This document shows positions 1 to 12,263 of a stretch of 64,000 nt of DNA, one piece after another. The DNA is from Macrotrachela quadricornifera. Taxonomy: Eukaryota; Rotifera; Eurotatoria; Philodinida; Philodinidae. Position numbers and translations under genes: made by a program. The stretch's first letter is position 1, and each line of letters begins with the position of its first letter. Below the pieces are notes generated by a model. The model made no database searches, had not been told where the DNA came from, and saw nothing but the letters and a program-made list of their open reading frames with translations. The stretch spans positions 247,483 through 311,482 of the forward strand of contig JAJEKB010000981.1 in NCBI GenBank assembly GCA_022393335.1, in the 5' to 3' direction.

Positions 1-527
1 TATCTACACCAATTGATGATGGACCTTTGAAAATAAAAAACTAAACGTTAATCAATACTATAGAATAAATGATTTTTACCATATGGTTTCGAATCCTGAT
101 GAGAATTAAATGTTTCTTCCCACATTCCATCTTCATTCTACATAGAAGAAAAAAGTTTTATAAAATAAAGTATTTAAAAAGCAATCTGTATAATAAATCA
201 TATTAGCAGAGATTTTTATAAAAATATTAATTGTAATTCATCTATCATTTTTTTTCTCAACTCTTACATTGTTATCAGCTGCTGCTGCGTCATTGGATCT
301 ATTTAGATAAAAAAGAAAAAAACTTTTTAAATATGATATAAAAATCTTCTTACTCAGATTTTTTTCGATAGTGTTCAAAATTAAACATATTTTTTGAATT
401 TACACTCATAACAAATATATCATTTGTAAATAAATCCAATCGAAATGGTCTTGCATTGAGTAGAAATTTACCTGTTTTACCAAAACTACCTCCAATTTGA
501 TATTCATTCGATTTTGTTATATTCATA
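1..527 (-). CDS. GANAB: Glucosidase II alpha subunit (GH31 neutral alpha-glucosidase), partial
   Basis: Glucosidase II alpha trims glucose from N-glycans in the ER lumen. Four minus-strand exons join in frame: 354-527, 268-298, 80-137 and 1-24, the last running off the window. The peptides RPFRLDLFTNDIFVMSVNS, NFEHYRK, then GMWEETFNSHQDSKPY and GPSSIGVD match the N-terminal beta-sandwich region of glucosidase II alpha (family pattern: PFR-D ... S-N-RGLL-FEH ... MWEETF-SH-DSKPYGPSS-G-D). The catalytic barrel lies beyond position 1. Exon 354-527 is preceded by a TTTAG acceptor, so it is probably internal even though an ATG lies one base inside it. Upstream exons would fall in or beyond the assembly gap at 553-562, so the gene is truncated at both ends here. 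Family assignment is confident; the true start is unknown. Confidence 0.85.
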
Positions 528-552
528 CTAAATAATAGAAAAAAAAAAAAAA

Positions 553-562
553 NNNNNNNNNN
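553..562. other. Assembly gap (10 N)
   Basis: Ten N bases lie between an A homopolymer and a T homopolymer. The gap size is probably a placeholder. The linkage and orientation of positions 1-552 to the rest of the window rest on scaffolding, not on read-through sequence. Confidence 0.95.
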
Positions 563-3500
563 TTTTTTTTTTGTAGTAAAATAAAGAAAGATATCAGTTG
601 TAATAACCGAATATCAATAATGACAAATGAAAAATATCACAACTAATAGTATGGTTATTTTTTGATTGACTATGTGCTCTTTCTCTTATTCATCAATTGA
701 AATATGTACAAAAGAAGAAAGTGTTAATAATCAGTCAAGTGTAACATTAAACTTCTTTGACCATGGTAGTGATAGTTCATATAAAGAGCTGCTGATCTAT
801 CTATTAGATAACATTGTTTAATAATTTTTTCTTTCACAAGTGCTTGTATCAATATGAAATAGATGATAATAAAAAAATATATTATCACACTTTTTTGTTG
901 GTAATTATTTACATCATTGTCAATTATATCTAAACATCAGACACATTATTTAATTCATACCTATAAAAACAAGGACAATTTAAATATTAGAAATAAAATA
1001 ATATTCGATTTTTATGCTTCAAGAATATTACACAGAAGTTAGGATTTATATACTATCTTAAATACAAAAGTAATAGATATATTCTGATCATATCATAAGC
1101 TTTATTAAACAAGATATCGATCAATTTAACTTTGTGTTTGAATCGATAATATAATCGAACAATACTTTTTCTTATCAAACATGTTGATTTGATGTACTCA
1201 TATTAATATCTCACTTATCAATAAGCTGTCTGAAAAGATTTCGTATTTATTGAAATCGTGTATGTAATTATGATTTGAACAAATTAATTTATTTTAAATA
1301 GTAATAAAAAATTTGATACCAGCGATTTATACTAACACAGCAGACATTTAACTTTTCAATGTTAGCTTAAACTAATGTCATTAATATCCACGAGCTGTCA
1401 TAGCTTATGTTCAAAACTTAAATAAGTATTATCTTTGAATCACTTTATTTCACAAAATCTCTTTTTCAAATGTATTATGAAAATCCTACTGTGCCGCCTA
1501 ATAAAGACCATCAAAAGGCTTCTAAACGCTCAAAAGTATATTTGTTTAAGGCTATAAGACGTCTAGAAGCTCATAAAACAAAAATATTGTTCCGTATTTA
1601 GACACATTTTGATGGTCCTTGTTGAATGATATATTAGGACTTTCATAATATATTTAAAAGAAAAATTTTGCAAAATAAAGTAATTCAATGGTAGTATTTA
1701 TTCAGATCAAAATAGAATCTGTGTATGCCTGTAGATGTTAGTATTATCAGGATAGATTTGATAGTTTTTACATAAGGTACAATTTTTCTGTTATTTATAT
1801 AAAATGGATGTTCGTGAGATTGGTTTTAGTTAGCATTAAAAAATTTAGCGTGTTAACATAAATTACTAATACCCAAAGAAATTACTTAGAACGATTTTCA
1901 ACATAAATACTAGATCAAGTCTGATATTTATCGAATATTATTCTATTGTGTTCCATTTATTTAATTTATTTGCTTTTCTAAAATATATAATCATTATTTT
2001 TAGTACATTTCAATGTTTTCTTATTGATGATTTTATCCATGTATATAATTATACATAATTGAATAGTTCTATTTTTATATATAATAATTACTAAGAGGAA
2101 AAAAAAATATCTTTAAACATCATTCGTTAATATGAATAATTAATTCTAATAAAAATGTCTGTCTAATAGCAAGAAAAATTTTTAAGAAAAAAAACAAAAA
2201 ATATTTGACATATAATTTTTTTTTTTTTTCTTCGAACAAAGAAGTATCATAAAATACTATATTAATCTTTATTCTGTATATAATAACTATCGTTAAAAGA
2301 TAATTGACAAGTTCATATTTGATCTATAATAAGGAAATTGTTTGCTACTTTTTTATTAGAAAAAAAGATTTAGAAATAATAACAAAGAAAACGGAAGAAA
2401 GATTAAATTTTCTCTCAAGTAAGATGGATCAAAGATAAGTGAAATATAGTGTATTTTTAGTAAAAGTTTTATCAAGTATTTTATCTAAAAAATATATTCA
2501 TAATTTTAATATTGAATTAGAATTAATGATTGTATATGAATATTGAATATTTAGCTTAAAGAAATTAGTTGAATGTCTGAAAGACAATTCTATTATTCAA
2601 TTAAGCAAATGTACTGGTCAGTAGAATAATGATAGATTGCAATATGAACGCAATAACTATTCATTTCATCCTTTTTTTTTCTATGTCAATTTAATGTGAT
2701 GCTCTCATTTCTATCTCTCGTGGGAAATCATTTCAATGATCAAAAATAGTATAGAAGATATGATGTCTTCTCGGACAAAGTATATGAAATGACTAGTCAC
2801 TCATCATCATCCCATACAGTTCAAATAAAAGTTCAAAAGAATTAAAAAAAAAAAAAACAGTAAGTGTTTGATAAGAGAACAGATGCTATTGAATTAGATG
2901 AACTTAACTTTCATAAGTATATCTTTTCTAACGACTATTTTTTTTTGCATATCACCTGCCTCTTTATCCTTGATTAGAAAACCAGTCATTTTTTTCTTAT
3001 TTGTCAAAAGCATTTATATAAACTCATTTAACCTTACATTTACGCATCTGCTCAGTAATCTTTTGTAAAGTTGGACAACGAAGAATGTAATTATTCAAAA
3101 CGACATTTAATGTCACTTGTATATATTCATATAAAAATATAAGAGACTATTCATATAGAAAATGATGATTAATATAAGATGTCAACATATTCAACCAACT
3201 CAATATAAAAGAATCTCAAGCTCTAAAATATATGAATAGTTGCTAATCTCCTCCTTCATATTAATTTTTCAATGTGTTTATATTACTGTGAAATCATTAC
3301 ATATCAAGTGTAAATAAATTTTTATTATTTTCGCTAATAGACTAACTGATTCTTTTTTTTCTTATATATTAACATTAATTCCCTATAGTTTGATCGATTG
3401 TGCTTGTGATAAGTATCAATGAATAATGCCGCATTGGGATTTGATTGTAATCATCTACATATTTATCAAAAAAAAGACAACAGTAAATTTTTATATTTAA

Positions 3501-4335
3501 TTCAAATGAAAAAAAAACATCCAGATGTGACAGATGTCAATAACTCATTTATATTCACAACATGATCCTCTGTCCATCTGTGATGACATTTTTTTTACTA
3601 TGATGAAAACTTCTTCATCATGGGTGGTTGATGAATATAGAAGAAGAAAATGAAGATGAAGAAGAAAAAAAATCAATTAAGACGTGTTACTTCAACAATC
3701 CGGATATGAACTCATTTCTTATCAACATCATCAAAGTCGATAAGTGCCTTCCTAGACCACTGTCCAATTTAGATCCGACACGAGCCAAAAAAGAAAAAAG
3801 TAATTCCACACGCACATAGGCAGTCGGCTAGCCGGGTGTGAAATATGAGCTAGTTCACATCCGGCGGCATTTGTCTACTAAGAAATATTTTGTTCGATGA
3901 TTGTCTTGACAATAGAAAGAAAATTATGTAAATTAGAATGAGAGACTTGTACAAAAAGAAAGGAAAAAAAAAACAGCCAAGCAAATATAAGACATTTACG
4001 TATACAAGACAACAATAAACAAATGTGGAGCGAGTTCTTTTTTTTTTGTATGTCATACAACAAACACTGTTCAAGACGAATTGCACAAATAGTAACATAT
4101 ATATACGTATATATATATATATATATCCGTGTCCAGATACTCTCTTTTTTGTGTACCACATCGATGTAATAAACCTGAGTAAACAGGGCACGAAAAAAGA
4201 AACAAAAATGTAGTAGAAAAATACGAGAGACTAGAAAGGTGAAGTAGAATGGATATTTATGCATGTATATATATATATATAATTGTAAATAAAGAAAAAG
4301 TAAACGGAAAAAACGTCGTTTGTTTGTTCAGTTTT
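563..4335. other. Gene-free AT-rich stretch
   Basis: No exon chain with family similarity was found on either strand. The short open frames at 3628-3819 and 3850-4264 lack splice partners and are low-complexity (Glu/Lys-rich or Phe-rich). The stretch contains homopolymer runs, (AT)n tracts near 4099-4128 and 4267-4281, and the inverted-repeat element at 1473-1650. The last part, about 4200-4335, may be the 3' end region of the Ig-domain gene. Confidence 0.6.
1473..1650. mobile_element. Short inverted-repeat element (MITE-like)
   Basis: The outer 16 bases of the left end (TATTATGAAAATCCTA) match the inverted right end with one mismatch. Inner blocks pair as well: AATAAAGACCATCAAAA at about 1500-1517 with the inverted block at about 1606-1622 (two mismatches). 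The element is about 178 bp with no coding capacity. A TA dinucleotide flanks TTATGA...TCATAA on each side, which would suit a Tc1/mariner-type target duplication. It could also be a fortuitous palindrome. Confidence 0.5.
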
Positions 4336-5671
4336 TTAATGATGATGAATCATATATAGAATAATTAGAAATGAAAATAAAATAATAGATGTTGAAAGAT
4401 TTTGTATTGTTTTTATTGTTGAACTATCAACTACATTTGATCGTGGTTGAATTGCATCACTAACAATATTAACTTTTTGGGAACCTTTTTCTTCATTATT
4501 ATATATTAATTTTACAATAAAACCATCATTTAATAATTGTTGATAATAATTTTCTGCTACTACTTTTGGTCCTGCTGTTGTATCTGTTGGTCCATTAGGT
4601 GATTTTGTTGTTGTTGTTAATGGTATAGCAATTAATTTATCACGATCAAATGTGACAATACTTTTGTATTTACCATGATATTCATCTTTTGTTTCAATAG
4701 TAATACCTGCATCTGATGTTATAGGCTTTTCATCTGATTGACGAAGCCATGTTAATGTTGGCTGAGGATTTCCTGAATATGAACATTCAATTGTTGCTTG
4801 TTCTATCGTTGAATTAACATGCTGTTTCTCTTCGCATGTACCGAAACGTGCCGTAAATACAACATCAAGAACTTTTACGGCATGCTGTTCAGTATTACCT
4901 ATTTAAAAAAAAAACAAAAATTTCGATATTTTCTTAAAATTATTTCTCTTTGTTCTTTAATAACAAACCTTCATAAACTGTACAACGTAACGTTGTATTA
5001 TGCCAATCAGCTGTGGGTGTAACAGTTGCTTCCCAGGAAAATCTTTGTGGATATGAATTACTATTTGGTAGTACACTTGTACCGTTTTGAGTAATTTCAT
5101 GATGTTGACGAACTATTTTATGATTAACATATGGATAAAAATCTTCAGCCGTACAGGTAATTATTGTTTTGGCATGTTCTTGAATTGGCCAACCAGGGTC
5201 AATTTGCCATCTAGGTTCATTTGTTTTCATAACTTGTAATTCTTTTGTATCTACTTCTAATGATTCTTCGCAATCAGGACAATTACATTCATATTTTGAT
5301 GAATCTTCTAAGTATAATTGTCTTATACGTAAATGATTTTTTTTAACATATTGCAAACGTTGGTTGTTATTGTTTTTAAATATATCTGGTGCATCACCTG
5401 TTGGTGTATTTAGTAATGTACGTGATATTGGTGTACGTTTACCAGTTTTAAGATCTATATGCCATAATTGTAATGATTCCATGTGGTCAGATGGATTAGT
5501 TACTTCGCACCAAATTTCAACATGACTACCGAGTGTAAAATATTTGTCATCGGGAGCAAATCCTAATTTTATTGTTGGTCTAGATGATTGTATCGAAGGA
5601 ATGAGAATAGTTAAAAAGATAATTGATGTACAAAACATTTTTATTTTTGATCTAAGATAAATAGTGTTCAT
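4336..5671 (-). CDS. Ig-domain cell-surface or secreted protein
   Basis: Two exons, 4969-5671 and 4336-4898, joined by a 70-nt GT-AG intron in phase 1 and giving 421 aa. Residues 1-29 are a hydrophobic signal peptide (FCTSIIFLTILIPSIQSS). Cysteine pairs mark Ig-like folds: HVEIWCEV with YECNCPDC, ITCTAEDFYP with TTLRCTVYE, and a third domain in exon 2 (ATIECSYSGNPQPTLTWLRQ). The chain ends with a hydrophobic helix (STSIILFSFLIILYM) just before the stop, which would suit a single-pass anchor or a GPI signal. NGT and NNT-type glycosylation sites are present. The ligand and precise family are not recognisable. Expected location is the cell surface. Confidence 0.75.
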
Positions 5672-8600
5672 TTAGTTTTTATTGATCTTACCATTTACTT
5701 ATGTAAAAAAACAACAGGGAATCTTCTTTGATAGAAAAGGGCATACGCGCGTGTGTATGTATATGTACACATATATGGCGGAGAGTGATGTGAAGCATTT
5801 ACGGATTCATTTACGGTCGGGTAGCTTGTCTGCAGAGTAAAAAAAAAAAGGAAGAATCTATCTATAATTTTCGCCCCATCGAGTGTATCTAATCTGTAGA
5901 TCTGTGAAGGAAAAAAATCTAATGCTGAAATCTTGGCATCATTCCAAAAATATAATATAATGTTGCATACCAATTATTATTATTATTATTATTGTTGTCC
6001 TTGTTGTCGTGATTACTTTAACTAATGTCTGTTGATCGCTTTCCTAATGTCACATATCAGCATTGTTTTTTTGCGTACTGCAGTTGTTGTTGTTGTTGTT
6101 TTATACGGCAATAATTCGGATCGTACAAAGCTTTTTCTCTCTATTTCTTTCTCTCTCTCTCTTGTTCTTCTTCCGACTTCCGCGTATGTAGTTGAATGGC
6201 CAAATGATGGTGATGACGAAAGAGAAAGAAAGAGTGCATTCGTATCTTTTTCTCTCGCTCCTTTTTCTTGTCCCCCTCTTTCCCTCCCTTTCGCGCACTC
6301 TCGCTCTCTCTCCCTCTCCCTCTCCTTCTCTCTCTCTTTCGCTTGCTTTATGTAATGAGTGCACACGCACGTCTTCGGTCAAGTACTTATAGGAAAAGGA
6401 CTATCCCGACTAAAAGAATAAGAAAAAAAAAGGGAATATTTCACTACCAGTCAATCTACCGGAAACGCGAAGAAAATGGACACCTGCTTACATTATGAAA
6501 TTAAATTGAATTGATGAAGGAAAAACTTCTTTCTTTCTTTCTTTCCTTCTGTTCTAGGTTTATATATATCTATCTATCTATATATATGATACTATTCCAG
6601 TTCAATGGTTCTGGGAAAACTATTCATTGTTACCCGAGATATATAATAAGCGTGAGAAGAAAAATCCAAGGCAAAAGCATATAGTTCAACTAACACAAAA
6701 AGCAAGAAATAGAAAAGAAAAGAAAAAAACGCTAGAGCACAACATCGGCCGTCTCATTTTTTTTTAATTTTCCCTTTTCTTGTTCTTCTCATTGTACAGC
6801 ATGCGTATATGTATGCGTGTGTGTGCATTCGGCCGTTGTTTGAATAAAGAAGATCCCGTAGAGAGATCGCGTTGTGAATGTTCAACACAACCGTATTGAT
6901 CTAAAAAAAAAAAGAAAAGAAAGAGATGAATACAAATGAGTATGTGGATGAATGGCATATGCGTATGTATATATAAGCAAGACAGATGGGTTTAAAAATT
7001 AGTCAATTGTCAATCTTTTTAGTCCTCATTAAAATAACTGTCTTTTTTAGTTCTATGTGAACAAAAAACGAAGCCAAGCACCTGCTTAGAAATATTTCTT
7101 TTTTTTTGTATTCACTTTTCTTCTTTTGCTTTCTGTCTTTTTCACTTATTTTTTGTTGTCATCACTGTGAATAAGCAGATATGATGATTATTATTATTAT
7201 TCTCCTCATTTTATTAAATTAAATAGACATAGAACAGCGTTCGTTCTCACAGGATGTGAACAACAGATTGATAACTATATTGAAATAAATTCTAAACAAA
7301 ATATTGAGAGACAAAATAATGGCAAGTATGAATCAAACTCAAAATTATTTTCTAGTACAATCATGGCCACTTGCATGATATACAAGAATGGTATAGTAGT
7401 CAAGATGGATAAAAAACGATTAATAGACAATATATGTACATATACATGTACATAACAGGCGTAATATAACAAGCTGTCAGTAGTCCTTCTAGGCACAATG
7501 TTCGTTAATCGTCAGATGTTGTCGTTTGTTGTTCAATATTTTGATGAGTTTTTTTTTTATATGCACATTCTTTTGTGTCTACAAGTCTCCTCCTCTTTCC
7601 TTCTTTCTTCTTGCTTCTGATTATTATATGATACAAATGATAATAGATGCCAAATGTAATGCTGAAATTTTAAGAGGGCGTATCACACAAAATACGATTG
7701 AATTTCTTTCTTTTTTTTTTCTTGTTGCAGACACTATGCATTAATTCTCACGCATAGATGCAATGTATGACGCAACAATAGTTGGGTTCATCTAAGTAGA
7801 AATGATAGTGAATGCAAGACTCCCTTTTTTTTTTTCTTCTCTTTTTTTTTCTAATGAATAATTTAATCCGACGATGCGCAAGCTCTTTTTCTCGCTGTCC
7901 TCTGTGTGCTCCACATTTACTATGTAAATAGCGAAAACAAAGAAGCGGAATACCCGCAAGGAACAAAGCCGAAATCTTTCTCCTCTTCTCTTTTTCTAAA
8001 CGTTAAGAGTGTGAGACCGACAACGACGGAACTCGATGCCGTCGCGTTATGATTATTCTCGAATAAGCGTAAAAGAAAAAAAAAAATACTATCGTTAGTT
8101 TGCATGCAATAAGAAAAAGTATCTAAAGAAAAATGAGTCAATGTTTGCGAACAATTAGTCTAGAGACACATCACAACCATATGGATGATGGATGATGTTC
8201 TTAAACAAATACAATAAAGAATGAAGAAAATTAATTCTAAAGTCAAAAGTAAATTTCATTTCTTGATTTTACCTAGAAAAAGGGTTATATGGTATTTCAT
8301 TCAAATTAATCTATTGTCAAAAATAATTATTATAGAGAAAAAATAATGTAGATGATGATTATATAATCGAAAAAAGGATGAATAAATGTGCTTGTTCATT
8401 TTCTAATAAAATTCGTCATCCTTTTCTTTTTTTTTCTATATTCCTATGTCGCAGAATCCCACCGTGGGTGGCAATGACGATAATGATTATTCATTTTTTG
8501 CTTCCAAATAATAGTGAATAGGTTCCTTCTCTGTTGAACATCATTCATGACATGTCACCGGTCTCTTTCTCTCGCCCTATCGTTCTATGCTATAGTAGTG

Positions 8601-9970
8601 TACGGATGCATGTGCTCACGCTCGAAAGGAAACTGTGCCTCTCGAGAATTAGACGTGTGTGTAACGGACAGACTCTGTACTAAATCAATCGTAGAAGCCA
8701 AAGCAATGCTGTTTATTCAAGTGATGACTGTATATGTGGCATATAGCAAATCGAATCAGTAATGCAACATTCAAGTGGACATTAATCGATACATCAAATT
8801 GTAGCAACAACACGCATTTTCTTTTATAGAAATAACATTGTCAGTTGTTGAGAAGCAAAACACTAGTATTCATCCGCATGCTTTCATCTCTTTTTCTTCT
8901 CTTTACGTTGTCGTTGAGAACCCTTTAGGGGCGAAAAGTTGTCATCTAATCGTATCGGTCACTATTCTACTTCGCGCTTCGTCTGCCCTAAAACCAATCT
9001 CGGGCATGTATATATGTGCATAGTGTGTTAAATTTAATTGATGAAGACGACGACAACGACAACGACGGAACTTTTTCGTCGTAGCACGTTCTCCGTATGG
9101 AATGCACGCTATATGTTAAAATTAGACATTGAAAGAGGAGTATAGCTTCCGTGTTTCTTTCTTTTTCTTCATGTTCGCATACATTTTTTGCTTAATGTGA
9201 GCAATGAAAGCCCATCATTCGTTTTGATGAGAAAAATTTGATTAGAGAGAAAGAAAGAAAGAAAGAAATAAAGAAAGACTCAAGGACAAAGTATCTTCTT
9301 TCTATGGGCAAGGCAAGCCGTCAAAAGCTATGCTATTGGCAATATATAGGCACAAGACAATTGTGTTTAGTTAGAAGAAAAAGTGACGGTAAACAAAAAA
9401 TCCTTTTTACATTTACTATATTGAAGAATATTCATCAAAAGCACACATAGAAAAAACGGATAATTACATCCGGCTTTTCTCTCATCTATCGAGAGAGATG
9501 GAGAGAAAAAATAGAATAGAATGCAATCTTGTTCGGATTCTACAAATCATTTTTATTAACATTAGTTTTGCCATGAACAAGACGATAAAAACAATAACAA
9601 GGAAAATCAACGATGTTCAAGCTCGATTTTGACATTTACTTAATTGGTCCTAAGCTAAAATCCGGCTTGACATATTTTTTCCTCTTCTCCGATTTTTTTT
9701 TCTCTACACACATAATATGCATTTTGAATAATCAATAAAGATAGAATTACCATAAAATATAGAAAGAAGTCTATTATTAATTGACTTTGACTCAACAATC
9801 ATATAAAGATTCATTAATTTTTGGATGCATACAATCATTTTTAGGATGAACAAATACATATATATATATATAGAGAGAGAAAGATAGACAGATAGATATG
9901 ACAAGATGCAAGAGTTTTAGCATCTATAATAAATCATCACAATAAAAAAAAATAGTGCGTGTCTGTATGA
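5672..9970. other. Long gene-free region with microsatellites
   Basis: About 4.3 kb without a convincing exon chain. It is less uniformly AT-rich than the flanks and carries (ATT)n at 5973-5993, CT-rich tracts at about 6131-6165 and 6291-6341, GAAA repeats at 9243-9275 and an ACG/ACA trinucleotide tract near 9048-9068. The open frames here come from the CT/GA tracts and show no family pattern. It may hold upstream regulatory DNA of the Ig-domain gene. Confidence 0.55.
6131..6345. repeat. Polypyrimidine (CT)n microsatellite tracts
   Basis: Two dense CT/CCCT tracts, about 6131-6165 and 6291-6341, separated by mixed sequence. They generate overlapping Ser/Leu-rich frames on one strand and Arg/Glu-rich frames on the other, which are artefacts of the repeat. 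Confidence 0.8.
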
Positions 9971-10579
9971 TTAGACCATCTTGTGTGTGTGTCGAATGAT
10001 CATTATTAAGAATGTATAACATAAAAGTTTTTCATAGAGACCTAATATAATCAATGCAGCATGTAAACCATAATTAAGTTGGCGATCATTAATATTTATT
10101 GATAAACTTAAATTATTATTATTATTTATTTGTAATGCAATAGCAAAAATTGAAATAAAAATTAAAATTGTTGATGCTAATCCAGTAATAATATGAATAC
10201 TAGCAACGAGAAGAAAAAATCGATGACGACGATAAATAATAGTTAAAAAAGCAAATAGACCTGCAATAAATGCTAATGCACCTGTCCATATCCCATGAGC
10301 TGTTAATGAAAGTGAAAGTTGAAAAAAAAATATTAAAATACCAATAATAAATATAAGTAAACCAATAATTAATTCATTAATAGCAACAACTTTTGTCCAA
10401 CATGTATTCCAATGTTTTTTTAAATGTCCATTGATTAATGTTTCAGCTTTATATAACGAACGATGTGGATAATATGAAATTAATGAACGATTATCAAGTG
10501 TTGTTACTTTACTAATAGCACTATTACAATCTGATGGTTCTATAAGCCATATAGATGGAGCACTTGGTTCTGTTAACAT
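9971..10579 (-). CDS. Four-transmembrane protein, MS4A/CD20-like
   Basis: Intronless frame of 202 aa. Four hydrophobic helices are visible: about residues 66-88 (INELIIGLLIFIIGILIFFF), 95-113 (GIWTGALAFIAGLFAFLTII), 121-149 (FFLLVASIHIITGLASTILI and beyond) and 174-196 (AALIILGLYEKLLCYTFLIM). The GIWTGALAFIAG block after the first helix resembles the GIWGG...G motif of the MS4A/CD20-like tetraspan family. Both termini are polar and probably cytosolic. Function is unknown; MS4A proteins are membrane adaptors or channel-associated proteins. Family assignment is from topology and one motif, so moderate. It starts head to head with the plus-strand eIF4E gene 552 bp away. Confidence 0.6.
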   Translation of the reverse strand: MLTEPSAPSIWLIEPSDCNSAISKVTTLDNRSLISYYPHRSLYKAETLINGHLKKHWNTCWTKVVAINELIIGLLIFIIGILIFFFQLSLSLTAHGIWTGALAFIAGLFAFLTIIYRRHRFFLLVASIHIITGLASTILIFISIFAIALQINNNNNLSLSININDRQLNYGLHAALIILGLYEKLLCYTFLIMIIRHTHKMV

Positions 10580-11131
10580 TATTTTTCTTAGTATTCACTA
10601 TCCATCTGGTAAAAGTTTCGTTGCACTTTCAAGCAAACAAAAAAAAAACCCAATATGAATAGGAATGAAGAAGCGGCATTGCACCTTCATTTTTTCAATT
10701 ATTTCATTCTTCATATATCACCTTTCTATACTAACAAAGAACATATATCTTATCTTTGTAACTTATTAGAAGGAAAAGAAATTCTCTTTCATTCATACCA
10801 CTTCATAAAATCATTTGGCTGGATAGAAAGGTAGATGAATACAATATAATAAAAAAAAAAACAATAAAAAATAATTTAGTTTATTCAAGTATCATATTAG
10901 ACATCTCTTCTATTCCTTTTTTTTTGTACTATTGTCTTATTAATATGAGCAATTGGCGCGAAATTGTTTGATGTAACGATCGTTTTAGCTAGAAAACAAA
11001 TTGTTCTTGTTATTGCTTCATCATTTCTATCTCTTGAATAATGGCGATCATTATTGAATAAAAATCTTTCTTCTTCTTCTTCTATTTAATAATTCTTTCC
11101 AGTGGCTATATTCCATATTATTAATTTATAA
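10580..11131. promoter_or_regulatory. Shared upstream region of divergent MS4A-like and eIF4E genes
   Basis: 552 bp between two divergent start codons. It contains homopolymer runs and no open frame of interest. Promoters of both genes are expected here; no specific motif was identified. Confidence 0.35.
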
Positions 11132-11132
11132 A

Positions 11133-11170
<38 letters not shown>
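11132..11170 (+). repeat. (AAT)n microsatellite inside a coding exon
   Basis: The repeat encodes the poly-Asn N-terminus of the plus-strand eIF4E protein directly after its start Met, so repeat-length change would alter the protein without a frameshift. Confidence 0.85.
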
Positions 11171-12263
11171 TCTACAATCCAGTTAGAAAATGTTCAAGAT
11201 AATAAACAAGAATATTGTAATAATATTAGTTCGTCAATGACTGCTCGTCTCGAATTTCCAAATCAACAACAACAACAACAATATAATGATGACAAATTGC
11301 TCTTAAAAAATGCTTGGGGTACTTATTTTTATAAGGCTGATAAACAACGAGATTGGAAACAGAACGTTATCTATATAACATCTATTAATTATGTTGAAGA
11401 TTTTTGGTCATTTTATACACATACATATGGTTTACGAGATCTATCAAATGGATCTGATTATATGCTTTTCAAAGTAATATACAAATTCATATTTGACTTA
11501 GAAGATTATTTTAACATATATTTTAATAAGTCAATCAATAGATAAATAAGAAAAATTTTGATTTCATTTTAAGATTTTTTTTCATAAAATAAATTAATTT
11601 GTTTTTTTGTTTTATATATAGTCCGGTTGTCTTCCAATGTGAGTAATTTTAATAATTATTGTTAAATTATTTTTATCTAAAAGAAGAAAAGGTGGGAAGA
11701 TGTATCATCACGTGGTGGCGGTAAATGGATCATTACAATTGATCCAAAACGACGCAAACATGATCTTGATGGTTATTGGCTTCATTTGGTAAGAAAGAAA
11801 TTTTATTTGTAAAATTCAAATTTATTCAGATATATTTTTTTAACATATCAACAAAGATAAAATATAATTTTATTCTATTAATTTATTTTAATTTAAAGAT
11901 CTAAGTAAAAATTCAGAAATGATCTGTTTATATATATTATCTTCAGATGTTACTTCTTATTGGTGGCATATTCGGTGCTGATTTGAGTACGTATATCAAT
12001 GGTGCTATTGTTTCATTACGTGTTAAAGGTGATCGATTAGCTTTATGGTTAAAAAAAATTGATGATATTAATTTGATTAAAGCTATTGGAATTAAATTAA
12101 AAGATCTACTTAATATTCCATCTAATATTCAAATAATATATGAAGTAAAAAAATATATATATATATAAATTTTTTTTTCGATTTTCTCGTTTTTTTCGTA
12201 TTGTTTAAGTATCATGAATCGAAATTCGACGAATATAATAATGAAATTCGTCTTATCATTTAA
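11132..12263 (+). CDS. eIF4E-family cap-binding protein, copy 1
   Basis: Five exons: 11132-11473, 11622-11638 (17-nt microexon), 11692-11788, 11947-12144, 12210-12263; all phases close, giving 235 aa. eIF4E binds the mRNA cap. Key features are the first cap Trp in RDWKQNV, VEDFWSFYTH (eIF4G-contact Trp), the second cap Trp in PMWED, GGKWIITI, YWLHLMLLLIGGIFG and the phosphate-binding block SLRVKGDRLALW. The N-terminus starts with 12 consecutive Asn from an AAT repeat, then a Gln run. Exon 5 gives YEYHESKFDEYNNEIRLII; without it the frame would end in a poor IYIYI tail at 12168. The eIF4E class is not assigned. Confidence 0.9.

Noticed and set aside
3628..3819. 63-codon Glu/Lys-rich open frame
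   Set aside because: Low-complexity start, no similarity, no splice partners; likely chance.
6022..6498. Several overlapping open frames on both strands
   Set aside because: They are created by (CT)n/(GA)n repeats and have Arg/Glu or Ser/Leu bias only; no splice partners or family pattern.
12145..12168. Unspliced C-terminus of eIF4E copy 1 (VKKYIYI)
   Set aside because: A GTAAAA donor and TTTAAG acceptor link to an in-phase exon at 12210-12263 that better continues the eIF4E C-terminus.
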